From an uncultured Lysobacteraceae bacterium (GTDB lineage: Bacteria > Pseudomonadota > Gammaproteobacteria > Xanthomonadales > Xanthomonadaceae), in contig CALCNV010000092.1 in assembly GCA_937897645.1 (NCBI GenBank), positions 1 to 36,778 of the forward strand: 36,778 nucleotides of DNA. The letters are read 5' to 3'. The translations under genes were made by a program, and so were the position numbers. Under the pieces are notes generated by a model. It made no database searches. It worked only from the letters and a program-made list of their open reading frames with translations, and was not told the DNA's origin. This document shows positions 24,401-34,194 of this stretch, in pieces (position 1 is the stretch's first letter; each line of letters starts with the position of its first letter).

Positions 24401-27400
24401 CGTTGCACGGATGCCAATCCGGAAAGATCCTCGAACGGGATTGCGGCGCTGACTTCTTCCAACACTTCCTGGCAGGGCTCGCCACCGTGCATGCCGATGA
24501 CGGTTCGCAACACGTCCTGGGCTTGCAGCATTGCTGCAAATGCAAGCTCCAGCGCGGTGCGGTCAAGCGGGCCGCGCAGGTGATGGGCAGACGGCACGTG
24601 GTAGACCGTGCGTGCAGGATGCAACTGCTCCAGGTACCAAAGGCGCTGCTGCATCAGCGACAGCGGCACGGGACGTTCGCTTTCCTGGCGCGGCATCAGT
24701 ACAGGGGTGGAGGTTGTAACAGCGTGTGCAAGCGCCGCCGCTAGGCTGGCGACGGTGGGATGCTCGAAGGCACTGCGCATGGGCACCGTGCGTCCCAGTG
24801 CACTGCCAAGCCGCGCAGTCAGCTGTGCGGCGAGCAGCGAGTGGCCACCCATAGCGAAGAAGTTGTCGTGCAGGCCCACGTGCGGCGTGCCGAGGATTTC
24901 GCGGTACAGCGAAGCCACCAAGGCCTCGCCTGCATCCTTTGGAGCTGGATCCGCGCCACCCACGGCGCCGGCCGGCGAGGCGCCAGGGATTGGCAGTACC
25001 TTGCGATCCACCTTGCCGCTGCCAGTCAAGGGCAGCGCTTCGAGTGCCGTGAAACGGCTTGGCAACATGTAGTCCGGCAGGCGCGATGCCAAATGGTTGC
25101 GCAACGCGGTTTCCGATGGCGGCACGGCGTTACCTTCGGCAAGCGTGTAATAGCCAAGCAGGCGCACGTCCCCCTCGCCGAATTCATGCGCCACCACCAC
25201 CGCCTGGTCCACGTCCGCATGCAGTGCGAGCTGTTGCTCGATCTCGCCGAGTTCGATGCGATAGCCGCGCAGCTTGATCTGGAAGTCAGTGCGTCCCAGG
25301 CATTCCACCGTGCCGTCGTTACGCCAGCGGGCCAGGTCGCCAGTCCGGTAGATGCGACCGTCAGCAGCGTCGACGAAGCGTTCCGCGGTCAACTGCGGTC
25401 GATCCAGATAGCCCAACGCCATGCCCTCGCCGCCGATGTACAACTCGCCTGCCACTCCTATGGGCTGCTGCACCAGCGTGGGGTCCAGCACCAGTAGTTG
25501 CGTGTTGGCGATGGGGTGGCCGATGGCGATAGGGGTGGACGCAGAATGCACGCGCTGCACGCTGGACCACACCGTGGTCTCGGTCGGCCCATACAGGTTC
25601 CACAGTTCGCCGACTCGTTCCAGCAATGCTTTCGCGAGTTCCGGCGGCATTGCTTCGCCCCCGCACAGCGCTTTCCATTGCTCGCCACCTTGCCAGCCGG
25701 CATCCAGTAGCAGCCGCCAGGTCATGGGGGTGGCCTGCATGGCATCGATGCCGTTGTCTTCCAGCAGCCTGCGCAGCGCGCTGCCATCGATGGTTTCCTC
25801 GCGTTGCACTACATGTACTTGCGCACCGACGGTCAGGGGGAGCAACAGTTCGAGCATTGCGATGTCGAACGACAACGTGGTCACGGCGGCGAAGCGCGTC
25901 GTGGAGTCGATGCCTGGTTCGCGCCGCATTGATTCCAGTAAATTCACCAGTGCGCGATGGGGAACACGCACGCCCTTGGGCATGCCAGTCGAGCCGGACG
26001 TATAGATGGCATACGCTTCGTCGTTGCCGTCGCTTGGCTCGGGCAGTGGGTGCGCGGCTCCGGTCGCGACGTCCTCGATATGTACGATCCCGATGTCGCC
26101 AACCACGGTGGCGAGTCGGGTGGAAATCGGGCGCGAGGTGAGTAGCGTACGCAGGCTTGAGTCAGCCGCCATGAAGGACAGGCGATCCGGCGGGAACGCG
26201 GGATCCATCGGCACATAGCTTGCACCTGCGCGCCAGGTTCCCAGCAACGCGGGTATCAGATCCACGTCGCGATCCAGCAGCAGGCCGATGCGCTCGCCGG
26301 GTTGCACGCCCGAGCCGATGAGTGCGCGCGCAATGTCGTCGCTGCGTGCATCCAGTTGGGCGTAGGTCAGGCTTTGCTTGCCGGAGCGGATGGCGATCAC
26401 TCCGGGCGTGCGCGCCGCCTGCAGCCTGACCAAGCCTTCAGCCCGAAGATGGCGCGGGTAGGGCGCTGCAGTCGCATTCCACGACTGCAATTTGGCGTTG
26501 TCCTCGTCCGTGAGCAGTGGCAGCGCAGCCAGGGCCATGCCTGTATCCGCCGCTGCCGCGGCAAGCATCAGTTCGAAGCCCGCCATCCAGCGGGCGATGG
26601 TTTGTGCATCGAAGAGGTCGCTGTTGTACTGGCACTCAAGGCGCATGCCATCAGCACCCAAGTCCACCGCATTGACGAACAGTTCGAAGGTTTCGAAGCG
26701 GCGCGGGTTGCCTGTCACCTGGAGTTCCAGGCCGGGCAGCGCATCGCGTTCTAGCGTCATCGCCTGGTCGATGTTGAACAACACGCTGACCAGGGGTAGC
26801 CGTGCTGGATCGCGGCTGAGTGGCAACACCTGCAGCAAGCGGCCGAAGGTAACGCGCTGGTGGTCGTATGCATCAAGGAGGGCGGTGCGGCCGTAGTCCA
26901 GCAGTTCCGCGAACGGCATGTTCCCCTGCATATGGAATCGCAACGGCAACATGCTCACGCAATGGCCCACCAGTCCTTCCAGGCCTGCAGCCTGCCCAGC
27001 AACCGGGATGCCAACGACCACGTCGTCCTGCCCTGTCACGCGCTGCAAGAGCGCGGAGAAGCCGGCAAGGAGGCTGGCGAACAGGCTGGCGCCGCGTTTG
27101 CTGCCGGCATGCCGCAGCGCGTTGACCACCGTGGCAGGCAGCAAGTGGTCATGTCGCTCCGATGCCTGCGTCCGCGTTCGCGCCCTTGGCCGGTCTGTGG
27201 GCAGGTCCAGCACGGGACCGCCATCGGAATACTGCTGGGCCCACCACGCAAGATGCTCGTTGTCCGCGCCCGACGCGCTGGCGTTGGCTTCGGCCACGGC
27301 ATATTCCGCGAAGGAAGGCGGCAGCGGCAATGCGGTTGTTTGCCCTTTGGCTTGTGCGTAGTGGGCGGCGATCTCCTTCACCAGCACCCAGAACGACCAG

Positions 27401-30400
27401 CCATCCAGCACGATGTGATGGCCGGTGAGCACCAGTACGTGGTGCGCGTCGCCTAGACGCACGAGTTCAGCGCGGACCAGCGGCCCCTTGACGAGGTCGA
27501 AGGGTTCGCTGACATGGTGTTGCTGGATGACTGCCAACTCCTGCTGGCCGTCGCTTCCAGCATGATGGACGGCCAGGCTCGGCATGGGTGGCTGCGGGTG
27601 CACCAGCAACGACAAACCGTCTTCGCTGAACGTGGATCGCAGCGCCTCGTGTCGCGCGATGCTTGCATGAACGGCATGTTGCAATGCGTCCAGATCAAGG
27701 GCGCCATGCAGGTGCACGGAAATGGATTCGTTGTAGGCCAGTGAGGCCTGTGTTCCCATCTGGTCGGCGTACCAGACTTCACGCTGCTGTTCGGTGCTGG
27801 GCACGATGTGCACACCGTCTGCGCGAAGCCGTACTTCGGCTGGCGCCTGGACCGCCGGGAAGAAGCCGCTGGCGATCATTTCCGCTGCAGCTTCGCGATA
27901 GGCCCGGATGATGCTGGCGATATCGTCTTCGCTGTGCGCCGTGGTCAGGAAGCAGGGGAAGTTGTCGAGGATATGGATGCCACGGTCGCGCAGCATGACG
28001 TACATCAGGTCTGCGTACGGCAGGTCGCGGGTAAATACATTGCGCCAGAGCGAGGCGAAGCTGGCCAGCTTGAATGGCGCGCCCATTTCCAGCATGGATG
28101 CGTTGATGGCCGCCACCATGTCGGCGGTACGGCGGTTGAGTCCTTCCTGCAGTGCGGGACCTGCAGCGGTGAGCCGCTGCAGGCTGGCCTTGGCGGCAGC
28201 CAGCGCCAATGGGTGGCGAACGAAGGTGCCAGCGAAATAGGTGACGCCAACGCTGGGCGTGGAATCATCGCCGTACTGCCAGTGGCCGCCGTCGAGTGCA
28301 TCCATGAAAGGGCGCTTGCCGGCGATCACGCCGATCGGGAATCCGCCGCCGACCACCTTGCCGTAACAGGCCAGGTCGGCATCGATGCCGAACATGCCCT
28401 GGATGCCGCGCGGGTGTGCACGGAAACCGGTGACTACCTCGTCGAAAATGAGTACCGATCCGGTGGCTTCGGTGAGCTTGCGCAATTCGCGCAGGAACTC
28501 CACGGGCTGGAAATCCGGGCGCCGGCTCTGCACCGGTTCCACCAGGATCGCAGCGAGTTCGTCGGCGCGTTCACGCAGGATCTGCAGGGACTCCTCCGTG
28601 CCGTAATCCAGCACCAGCACGTTCTGCGATGCCGAGGCCATGATGCCCGGAGCCGCCGGTATGCTGCGCAGCTTCCGGGTGCCACGTACGATGACTTCAT
28701 CGAATATGCCGTGGTAGGCGCCAGTGAAGATGGCGATCGTATTGCGCCCGGTAACGGTGCGCGCTATGCGCATCGCACCCATCACCGCTTCGGAACCGGT
28801 GTTGCAGAATGCAACACGCTCGGCACCGGTCAATCCGGCGAACAGCTCGGCGGTTTCACCCGCAAGCACGTGCTGCGGCCCGATTTCGTAACCGTTCTCG
28901 ATCTGGTCGTGCAGCACGCCGCGCAGGAAATCCGGCTGCCAGCCGAACAGGTTCATGCCGAAGCCCGAGAGCACGTCGACATACTCGTTGCCGTCCAGGT
29001 CCCACATGCGTGAACCGCGTGAGCGTTCGATGACCAACTGGTAGGTCAGTTCCTTGGTAAGCGGCCTGAAGCCGTTGACCACGCGCGGATCGGCCATGTG
29101 TTTCCGGTGTTGCGCGGTGTAGGCCTTCGACTTGGCGGTGCGCGCGGTATAACGCGCAACCAGTGCGTCCAGGCGCTCGCGCTGGAGCGGCGTGAGCGGG
29201 TCGGCCTGGTCGTGGATGCGTGCGATGGCACCGAATGCCTTCTTCACGTCATAACTGGCTGCGCGCGCGCCGGGCTCCTCTTCGTCGGCAAAGGTCGCAG
29301 CGCTACCGGGCTTGGCATCCTGCGTGCCCGGGATTGCTGGAGTCGCGGCACGTTCCGGATTCGAAGCTTCCAGCAACTGCAAGAGGGCGTCCATGCAACC
29401 GTACTGCTCCATCATCTGCCGGAACGAGACCTTGACCTGGAAGCTGCGCTGTACCTGCAGCGACAGTTGGGTCAGGGCCAACGAGTCCAGGCCAAGTTCA
29501 AGCCACGGCGTTGCACTTTCCTCTTGCCCGACTTCGAGTCCGGAGATGTCCTCGATCACTGACTGCAGTCGCGTGAGCAGTACGCTGGCAGCCTGTGGAG
29601 CCGCCCGGGCCAACTCGGCAGGTTCGCCGCCTGGGATTTCTTGCGTCGTGATCGAATGCACAGGATCGCTTGTGCTGGCCGACATTGCCGATGAAGCAGG
29701 GATCGCATCGATCCAGTAACGCTGGTGCTGGAACGGATAGCCGGGAACCGCAACGCGGCGTGGCGATTCGTGCGCGACATAGGCGTGCCAGTCCGGGCTG
29801 GCGCCCAGCATCCAGAGTTTCCCCAGCGCGCTGGCGATCGAAGCAGATTCGCTTTCGGGCGTGTCCGAGAGACTGGCGATTGCCGCAGGTTGCGCACGCT
29901 TGCCAGCGGCCAGGTGCGCCAGCGTGGTCAGGGTTGCACGCGGGCCGATCTCCAGCAAGACGCGTGATGGGTCCGAAAGCAGTCGGGAGATGGCCGGGGC
30001 GAAACGAACCGGTTCGCGCAGGTGCTGTGCCCAGTAGTGCGGGTCACAGGCCTGTTCATCGCCAAGCCAGTCTGCGCTGACCGTGGAAAGGATGGGGATT
30101 CGAGGTGCGCCGAGGGCAATGGATTGCAGTCGCTGCAGCATTGGCGCGATCACAGGTTCCATCATCGCGGAATGGAAAGCATGCGAGGTCGCCAGCATGC
30201 GTGCGGCAATTCCGTCGGTCGCCAGCCTTTCCTGCATGCGTTCGATCGCGGGCGTGGGGCCGGCGACGACGCACAGGGCGGGCCCGTTTTCGGCGGCAAG
30301 CTCGATGCCGTCCTGCAGGTGGCCCGCAAGTTCAGCTACGGACAGTCGCACCGACAGCATGCTGCCTGCTGGCAACTGCTGCATCAGCCGCCCCCGCAGC

Positions 30401-33400
30401 TCGACCAGTCCAAGCGCTTGCTGCAACGGCATAACGCCTGCGAGTGCAGCGCAGACGAATTCACCCACGCTGTGGCCGATCAGCGCCGTGGGCCTGATTC
30501 CCCAATGCATCCACAACTTCGCCATTGCGTATTCAAGCGTGAAGATCGCCGGCTGGGTGATGCTGGTCGGCAGCAAGGCGGCCGGGTCGCTGGAGAAGAA
30601 GCCCGGGCGCGGATCGTGCCCAGTGAGTGCTGCCAGGATTTCACAGCATTCGTCGTATGCGGCACGGAACTGCGGTTCGCTGGCATACAGTCCGCGCCCC
30701 ATCCCCGTGTATTGCGATCCCTGTCCCGTGCACAGGAATGCAATCTCGGGAGGATGCTCGGCAGTAGTGCGCGAAGGTACAGTTTCTGCCAGCAAGCGGG
30801 CCGCTTCGCTAGGATCGTTTGCGACAACGATGCGGCGGTGGGAAAAATTGCGGCGTCCCACGCGTAATGTGTGGGCCACATCGGCGAGCGATGTAGCCTC
30901 CGTGAGCGTCATGCCTTCGAGATGGTTGGCCAGTTGCCGGCAACTGGCTTCCAGCGCAGGTGCGGTTCGCGCAGAAAGCAGCAACAGCTGTGATGGCCGG
31001 CTGGATTCGACGCGCGCAGGCAATGCGGGCGCTTCTTCCAGCACTGCGTGTGCATTGGTGCCACCGAATCCGAATGCACTCACTCCTGCGCGGCGGGGCC
31101 CATTGCCCTGCGGCCATGTGGAAAGCGAGGCTTGGGGAACGAAGGGAGAGGCCGCGAAATCGATATGCGGATTAGGTTTCTCGAACCCTATGGTTGGCGG
31201 CAGCATGCGCCGGTGTAGTGCCAGCGATGTCTTGATGAGGCTGGCAGCGCCGGCAGCGATCACCAGGTGGCCTACGTTGCTCTTCAGCGAACCAATGGCG
31301 CAGAAACCCGCGTCCGGGGTGTGGCGGCGGAATGCACGGGTCAAACCCTCTATCTCGATGGGATCGCCGATGGGCGTCGCGGTGCCGTGTGCTTCGATAT
31401 ACGACAGGCTGCGCGCGTCGATGCCTGCGCGGTCGTGCGCCATCGCGATGACCTGTGCCTGCCCGCTTGGACTCGGGGCAGTGAAGCTGGCGCGTTCGGC
31501 ACCATCATTGTTTACCGCGCCGCCCAGCAACACCGCATACACGGTGTCTCCCGCGGCAAGTGCATCAGACAGGCGGCGAAGCGCAAGCACGGCGACGCCA
31601 TCGGAAAAAACCGTGCCTGCTGCATTGGCATCGAAGGCGCGCGTATGCCCGTCAGGCGAAGCCATCGAGCCTTCCTGGTACAAGTAACCACTATCAGGAG
31701 GGCAGGTGATGGAAACACCACCTGCTAGCGCCATGTCGCAATCACCGCGGCGCAGGCTGTCCATGGCCATCACCGTAGCTACGAGTGAGGTGGAGCAGGC
31801 CGTATGAACGCTGACGGCGGGCCCGTCCAGTCCCAGCTTGTAAGCGACGCGACTGGTCAGGTAATCCTTCTCGTTGGCAAGCATGGTGGGTAGCTCGCCC
31901 AGCCGTGCGATGAGTTCGGGCTGCGGCAGCAGGTGGCGCTGGTAGTAAGTGGCGTTGTACATGCCGCCGAAGATGCCGACAGGTCCCGGTGCGCTTTCAG
32001 GCACGTAGCCTGCGTGCTCAAGCGTATGCCACGCGGTTTCCAGGAAATGCCGGTGCTGCGGATCCATCAGCTGCGCTTCCAGCGGCGAAATACCGAAGAA
32101 GGCGGCATCGAAGCCTCCGGTATCGGTCAGTACCCCGCGTGCACGCACGTAGTCAGGGTGGTCGCGCACGGCGGGAGGAATGGCGGGGTCGATCTCTTCC
32201 GGGGAAAAGACGCGGATGGATTCCCTGCCATCGCAAAGGTTTTTCCAGAACACTTCGATGTCTTCAGCGCCGGGGAAGCGCCCGGCCATGCCGATGATTG
32301 CGATGGGTTCGCCGGGTTGGATCGTGCGATCGCTTCCAACGCCTTCGCCAGCCGCAGTGCTGGTGGTCCGCGCGGCTGTTGCTGCCAGCCGTGCTGGCGT
32401 AGGTGATTCGAACAGGCGAATGGGCGTGAAGTCGGCAACCGCAGAGGTGCGCAATTGGTGTAGCAGGCGCAAGGCAAGCAGGGAATCGCCGCCCAATTCA
32501 AAGAAGCTATCGTCGACACCCACGCGATCAATGCCGAGCACGGAAGCAAAAGCCGCGCACAGTGCTGCCTCGAGTTCGCCACGGGGTGCGCGATAGGCAT
32601 GCACGAGTTCCGGGCGTTCATTGCCAGGCGCAGGCAGGGCCGTGCGATCTAGCTTGCCATTCGGAGTGATCGGCAACTGCTGGATGTGGACATATGCGAC
32701 CGGAACCATGTGGTCCGGCAGCAGTTCCTGTAGCCATTGGCGCAAGGCGGCAATCTGGATGCCGGTTCCGCGCGGCACCACGTAGGCCACGAGGCGCTTC
32801 TCTGCGCCTTGGCCTGCGCATGCATTGACTACGCAGGCCTGGACATCGGGATGTGTAGAGAGTGCCGCTTCAATCTCGCCCAATTCGATGCGGAAGCCGC
32901 GGATCTTCACCTGCTGGTCCGCGCGACCGATGAACTGCAGCATGCCGTCGTCGCGCCACTGGACCAGGTCGCCGGTACGGTAGAGGCGTCCCGAGGCATG
33001 GGTGATGAAGCTTTCTGAATCCAGGTCCGGCCGCCCCAGGTAGCCGCGCGCAAGACCCCTTCCGCCGATGTGCAACTCACCGACCTCGCCGGGCGGTACC
33101 GCGCAGCCTGCGCCGTCGAGGACATGCAGTGAAGTGTCAGCGATCGGACGTCCTATCGGAATGCTGGTGGCGTCAGCTGGCAGGTCATGCGGGATTGCGT
33201 AGGTAGTGGCGAAGGTGGTGCATTCGGTTGGCCCGTAGCCGTTGCTCAGCTGCAGGCCGGGCAGGGCACGCAGTGCGGTCCTTACATGGCGCGGCGAGAG
33301 AGCTTCACCTCCCGTCATCAATTCGCGAAGTCCGCGCAAGGCTTGCGGATCTTCATCGATCACGGCGTTGAAAAGCGCGGCTGTCAGCCAGGCATGGCTT

Positions 33401-34194
33401 ACTTCGAGGTCTTTGATGGTGGCGGCAAGGGTGCGCGCATCGGGCACCGCGGCCTCGAGGATTGCACAGCGTCCGCCGTTCAGGAGTGGCCCCCAGATTT
33501 CCAGCGTGGAGGCGTCAAAGCCGAGCGGCGCCGCGTGCAGGAAACACGTGTCCGCATCCAGGGCCACGTAATCGACATCACCCACGAGGCGCACGATCGA
33601 GCGGTGCTCGATTTGCACGCCCTTGGGCATGCCGGTCGACCCGGAGGTGTACATCACGTAGGCCAGTCCACTGGCCACGCTTGTTTCCACTGGTGGGGAC
33701 AGGCCTGGATCGAGCGCGGCGTCCAGCGACCCTATCGGCAATATGTGGGTCGCAAGTCCGGCCTGTGTCGCCGGATTGGTATCGTCGACGATCATCATCC
33801 GGATCGATGCGTTGGCTGCCAGCGATTGCAGGCGCGCGCGCGGGTATTGGGGATCCAGCGGCATGTAGGCGCCGCCGGCCTTGAGGATCCCAAGGGCCGC
33901 GACCACGGACAGTGCGCTTCGCGGCATGCACAGGCCAATCACTTCTTCTGGTTGCGAGCCGAGCGCCGACAGGCGATGCGCAATGGCATCCGAGCGCATG
34001 TCCAGTTCGGAATAGCTCATCTGCCCGTCTTGCCAGACAAGTGCTGTGCGCTGCGGATGCAATGCTGCCCGCTCACGAAACAGCCCGTGCACCGTGGCCT
34101 CGGGACGGTAATTCACATGCTCCTGGCTGCAGTCGCCGGCTCGGCCCCGGGGTTCGTCCCCTGCCAGTCCTTCCCCTGTTCCTATGGACTGCAT
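21451..34194 (-). CDS. Hybrid NRPS/PKS megasynthase with embedded aminotransferase (A-T-KS-AT-ACP-AMT-C-A-T-C-A-T)
   Basis: 4247 residues. A1 (about 30-540) and carrier Ser571 (LGGDSLLAL). KS about 629-1050, Cys800 in HTACSTS, EAHGTATPIGDP, NVGHLVIAAG. AT about 1115-1490, Ser1242 in GHSVGEF and HAFHS at 1338, the malonyl-type motif. ACP Ser1571 (LGLDSLAL). PLP aminotransferase about 1690-2110, FDEVVTGFR and Lys1946 in YGKVVGGGFPIG. C1 HHIVLDG 2259; A2 about 2570-3080; carrier Ser3119. C2 HHLIWDG 3308; A3 about 3620-4140; carrier Ser4176. By-eye specificity codes: A1 DALWMGGTFK (Val-like), A2 DILQLGLVWK and A3 DILQLGMVWK (Gly). The KS-AT-ACP-AMT-C-A order recalls McyE and the iturin synthases. 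No KR, no epimerase, no thioesterase. Preceded by AAGGA; the start overlaps the hydrolase gene by 13 bases. Confidence 0.95.
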   Translation of the reverse strand: MQSIGTGEGLAGDEPRGRAGDCSQEHVNYRPEATVHGLFRERAALHPQRTALVWQDGQMSYSELDMRSDAIAHRLSALGSQPEEVIGLCMPRSALSVVAALGILKAGGAYMPLDPQYPRARLQSLAANASIRMMIVDDTNPATQAGLATHILPIGSLDAALDPGLSPPVETSVASGLAYVMYTSGSTGMPKGVQIEHRSIVRLVGDVDYVALDADTCFLHAAPLGFDASTLEIWGPLLNGGRCAILEAAVPDARTLAATIKDLEVSHAWLTAALFNAVIDEDPQALRGLRELMTGGEALSPRHVRTALRALPGLQLSNGYGPTECTTFATTYAIPHDLPADATSIPIGRPIADTSLHVLDGAGCAVPPGEVGELHIGGRGLARGYLGRPDLDSESFITHASGRLYRTGDLVQWRDDGMLQFIGRADQQVKIRGFRIELGEIEAALSTHPDVQACVVNACAGQGAEKRLVAYVVPRGTGIQIAALRQWLQELLPDHMVPVAYVHIQQLPITPNGKLDRTALPAPGNERPELVHAYRAPRGELEAALCAAFASVLGIDRVGVDDSFFELGGDSLLALRLLHQLRTSAVADFTPIRLFESPTPARLAATAARTTSTAAGEGVGSDRTIQPGEPIAIIGMAGRFPGAEDIEVFWKNLCDGRESIRVFSPEEIDPAIPPAVRDHPDYVRARGVLTDTGGFDAAFFGISPLEAQLMDPQHRHFLETAWHTLEHAGYVPESAPGPVGIFGGMYNATYYQRHLLPQPELIARLGELPTMLANEKDYLTSRVAYKLGLDGPAVSVHTACSTSLVATVMAMDSLRRGDCDMALAGGVSITCPPDSGYLYQEGSMASPDGHTRAFDANAAGTVFSDGVAVLALRRLSDALAAGDTVYAVLLGGAVNNDGAERASFTAPSPSGQAQVIAMAHDRAGIDARSLSYIEAHGTATPIGDPIEIEGLTRAFRRHTPDAGFCAIGSLKSNVGHLVIAAGAASLIKTSLALHRRMLPPTIGFEKPNPHIDFAASPFVPQASLSTWPQGNGPRRAGVSAFGFGGTNAHAVLEEAPALPARVESSRPSQLLLLSARTAPALEASCRQLANHLEGMTLTEATSLADVAHTLRVGRRNFSHRRIVVANDPSEAARLLAETVPSRTTAEHPPEIAFLCTGQGSQYTGMGRGLYASEPQFRAAYDECCEILAALTGHDPRPGFFSSDPAALLPTSITQPAIFTLEYAMAKLWMHWGIRPTALIGHSVGEFVCAALAGVMPLQQALGLVELRGRLMQQLPAGSMLSVRLSVAELAGHLQDGIELAAENGPALCVVAGPTPAIERMQERLATDGIAARMLATSHAFHSAMMEPVIAPMLQRLQSIALGAPRIPILSTVSADWLGDEQACDPHYWAQHLREPVRFAPAISRLLSDPSRVLLEIGPRATLTTLAHLAAGKRAQPAAIASLSDTPESESASIASALGKLWMLGASPDWHAYVAHESPRRVAVPGYPFQHQRYWIDAIPASSAMSASTSDPVHSITTQEIPGGEPAELARAAPQAASVLLTRLQSVIEDISGLEVGQEESATPWLELGLDSLALTQLSLQVQRSFQVKVSFRQMMEQYGCMDALLQLLEASNPERAATPAIPGTQDAKPGSAATFADEEEPGARAASYDVKKAFGAIARIHDQADPLTPLQRERLDALVARYTARTAKSKAYTAQHRKHMADPRVVNGFRPLTKELTYQLVIERSRGSRMWDLDGNEYVDVLSGFGMNLFGWQPDFLRGVLHDQIENGYEIGPQHVLAGETAELFAGLTGAERVAFCNTGSEAVMGAMRIARTVTGRNTIAIFTGAYHGIFDEVIVRGTRKLRSIPAAPGIMASASQNVLVLDYGTEESLQILRERADELAAILVEPVQSRRPDFQPVEFLRELRKLTEATGSVLIFDEVVTGFRAHPRGIQGMFGIDADLACYGKVVGGGFPIGVIAGKRPFMDALDGGHWQYGDDSTPSVGVTYFAGTFVRHPLALAAAKASLQRLTAAGPALQEGLNRRTADMVAAINASMLEMGAPFKLASFASLWRNVFTRDLPYADLMYVMLRDRGIHILDNFPCFLTTAHSEDDIASIIRAYREAAAEMIASGFFPAVQAPAEVRLRADGVHIVPSTEQQREVWYADQMGTQASLAYNESISVHLHGALDLDALQHAVHASIARHEALRSTFSEDGLSLLVHPQPPMPSLAVHHAGSDGQQELAVIQQHHVSEPFDLVKGPLVRAELVRLGDAHHVLVLTGHHIVLDGWSFWVLVKEIAAHYAQAKGQTTALPLPPSFAEYAVAEANASASGADNEHLAWWAQQYSDGGPVLDLPTDRPRARTRTQASERHDHLLPATVVNALRHAGSKRGASLFASLLAGFSALLQRVTGQDDVVVGIPVAGQAAGLEGLVGHCVSMLPLRFHMQGNMPFAELLDYGRTALLDAYDHQRVTFGRLLQVLPLSRDPARLPLVSVLFNIDQAMTLERDALPGLELQVTGNPRRFETFELFVNAVDLGADGMRLECQYNSDLFDAQTIARWMAGFELMLAAAAADTGMALAALPLLTDEDNAKLQSWNATAAPYPRHLRAEGLVRLQAARTPGVIAIRSGKQSLTYAQLDARSDDIARALIGSGVQPGERIGLLLDRDVDLIPALLGTWRAGASYVPMDPAFPPDRLSFMAADSSLRTLLTSRPISTRLATVVGDIGIVHIEDVATGAAHPLPEPSDGNDEAYAIYTSGSTGMPKGVRVPHRALVNLLESMRREPGIDSTTRFAAVTTLSFDIAMLELLLPLTVGAQVHVVQREETIDGSALRRLLEDNGIDAMQATPMTWRLLLDAGWQGGEQWKALCGGEAMPPELAKALLERVGELWNLYGPTETTVWSSVQRVHSASTPIAIGHPIANTQLLVLDPTLVQQPIGVAGELYIGGEGMALGYLDRPQLTAERFVDAADGRIYRTGDLARWRNDGTVECLGRTDFQIKLRGYRIELGEIEQQLALHADVDQAVVVAHEFGEGDVRLLGYYTLAEGNAVPPSETALRNHLASRLPDYMLPSRFTALEALPLTGSGKVDRKVLPIPGASPAGAVGGADPAPKDAGEALVASLYREILGTPHVGLHDNFFAMGGHSLLAAQLTARLGSALGRTVPMRSAFEHPTVASLAAALAHAVTTSTPVLMPRQESERPVPLSLMQQRLWYLEQLHPARTVYHVPSAHHLRGPLDRTALELAFAAMLQAQDVLRTVIGMHGGEPCQEVLEEVSAAIPFEDLSGLASVQRESQLAERLQRQIDQPFDLVRGPLFRVRLYRIDETHHVLFFMAHHLIWDGWSFDLFYDAMATLYAGFADGKHVQLPSPAASYADFSAWHREWMNGPELARQLDHWQRKLHGAPEALSLPTDHARPATPSNQGDTVWLRIPAAAVNALRQRAQTEGATVFMALLAIWSLLLKQMSGDDDLVIGTPVRGRNLPGLDSLMGFFVNALPLRLRLDGNQGFTRLLRYVKAEVTEAFGFQDVPFEHLVRVLDKQRDASRFPIYQAFFSYQDARLRPSRWGNLVHENLPVFQPAAAQDLALWFLESGDGLVGGLNFNTDILLPQTAELLKHRFLHLLEAIAAGNDAPLHELLSIGHDEAAQVEAWNATSTAHPADCDLSVYLGAALELHGERTALRQGGQSLTYKQLSDDVDQMADSLRSHGISAGAIVGLYLNRTPRMLVAMLATLKAGAAYLPLDPDFPADRISFMLQDSGAVLVVRDGVGLVPGFEGACLTLDELLDAEHQPLDEGHDAIRDASAPDLPPQLAYLIYTSGSTGQPKGVRVPRGAVVNFLESMRMRPGIDANTRLAAITTLSFDIAVLELLLPLVVGAEILLVSREEGSDGRALRALLEQHKVNTMQATPMTWRLLLEAGWRGGPHWKALCGGEAMPIDVAEALLPRVGELWNMYGPTETTVWSTCARIQAGQGDIVIGRPIANTTVDVIGQDGRPAPIGVPGELVIGGLGVALGYHARPELTAEKFLADPTAPELRRYRTGDLGRWRSDGQLQHLGRIDQQIKLRGYRIETGEIEVVLSGHPSVAQAVVTSVAGAGGEAMLAAYLVLQPDHALQPEELRAHLRKALPDYMVPSAYIPIQTVPMTQNGKVDRNALPPLSATEKHPNRNVHPQALTTTELAIAALWRELLDVEDIGPLDNFLDLGGHSLMVMRAVALLETRHGISLNPRAFVFQTLQQIAAECDALATVATTDVTPGAGAGPRTLLGKMMARFGRRTLH

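Noticed and set aside
23377..24744. Plus-strand frame of 455 codons inside the synthase gene, and similar ones at 27808-29013 and 30083-31687
   Set aside because: All are antisense shadows of the NRPS/PKS; no domain is recognisable and composition is biased.
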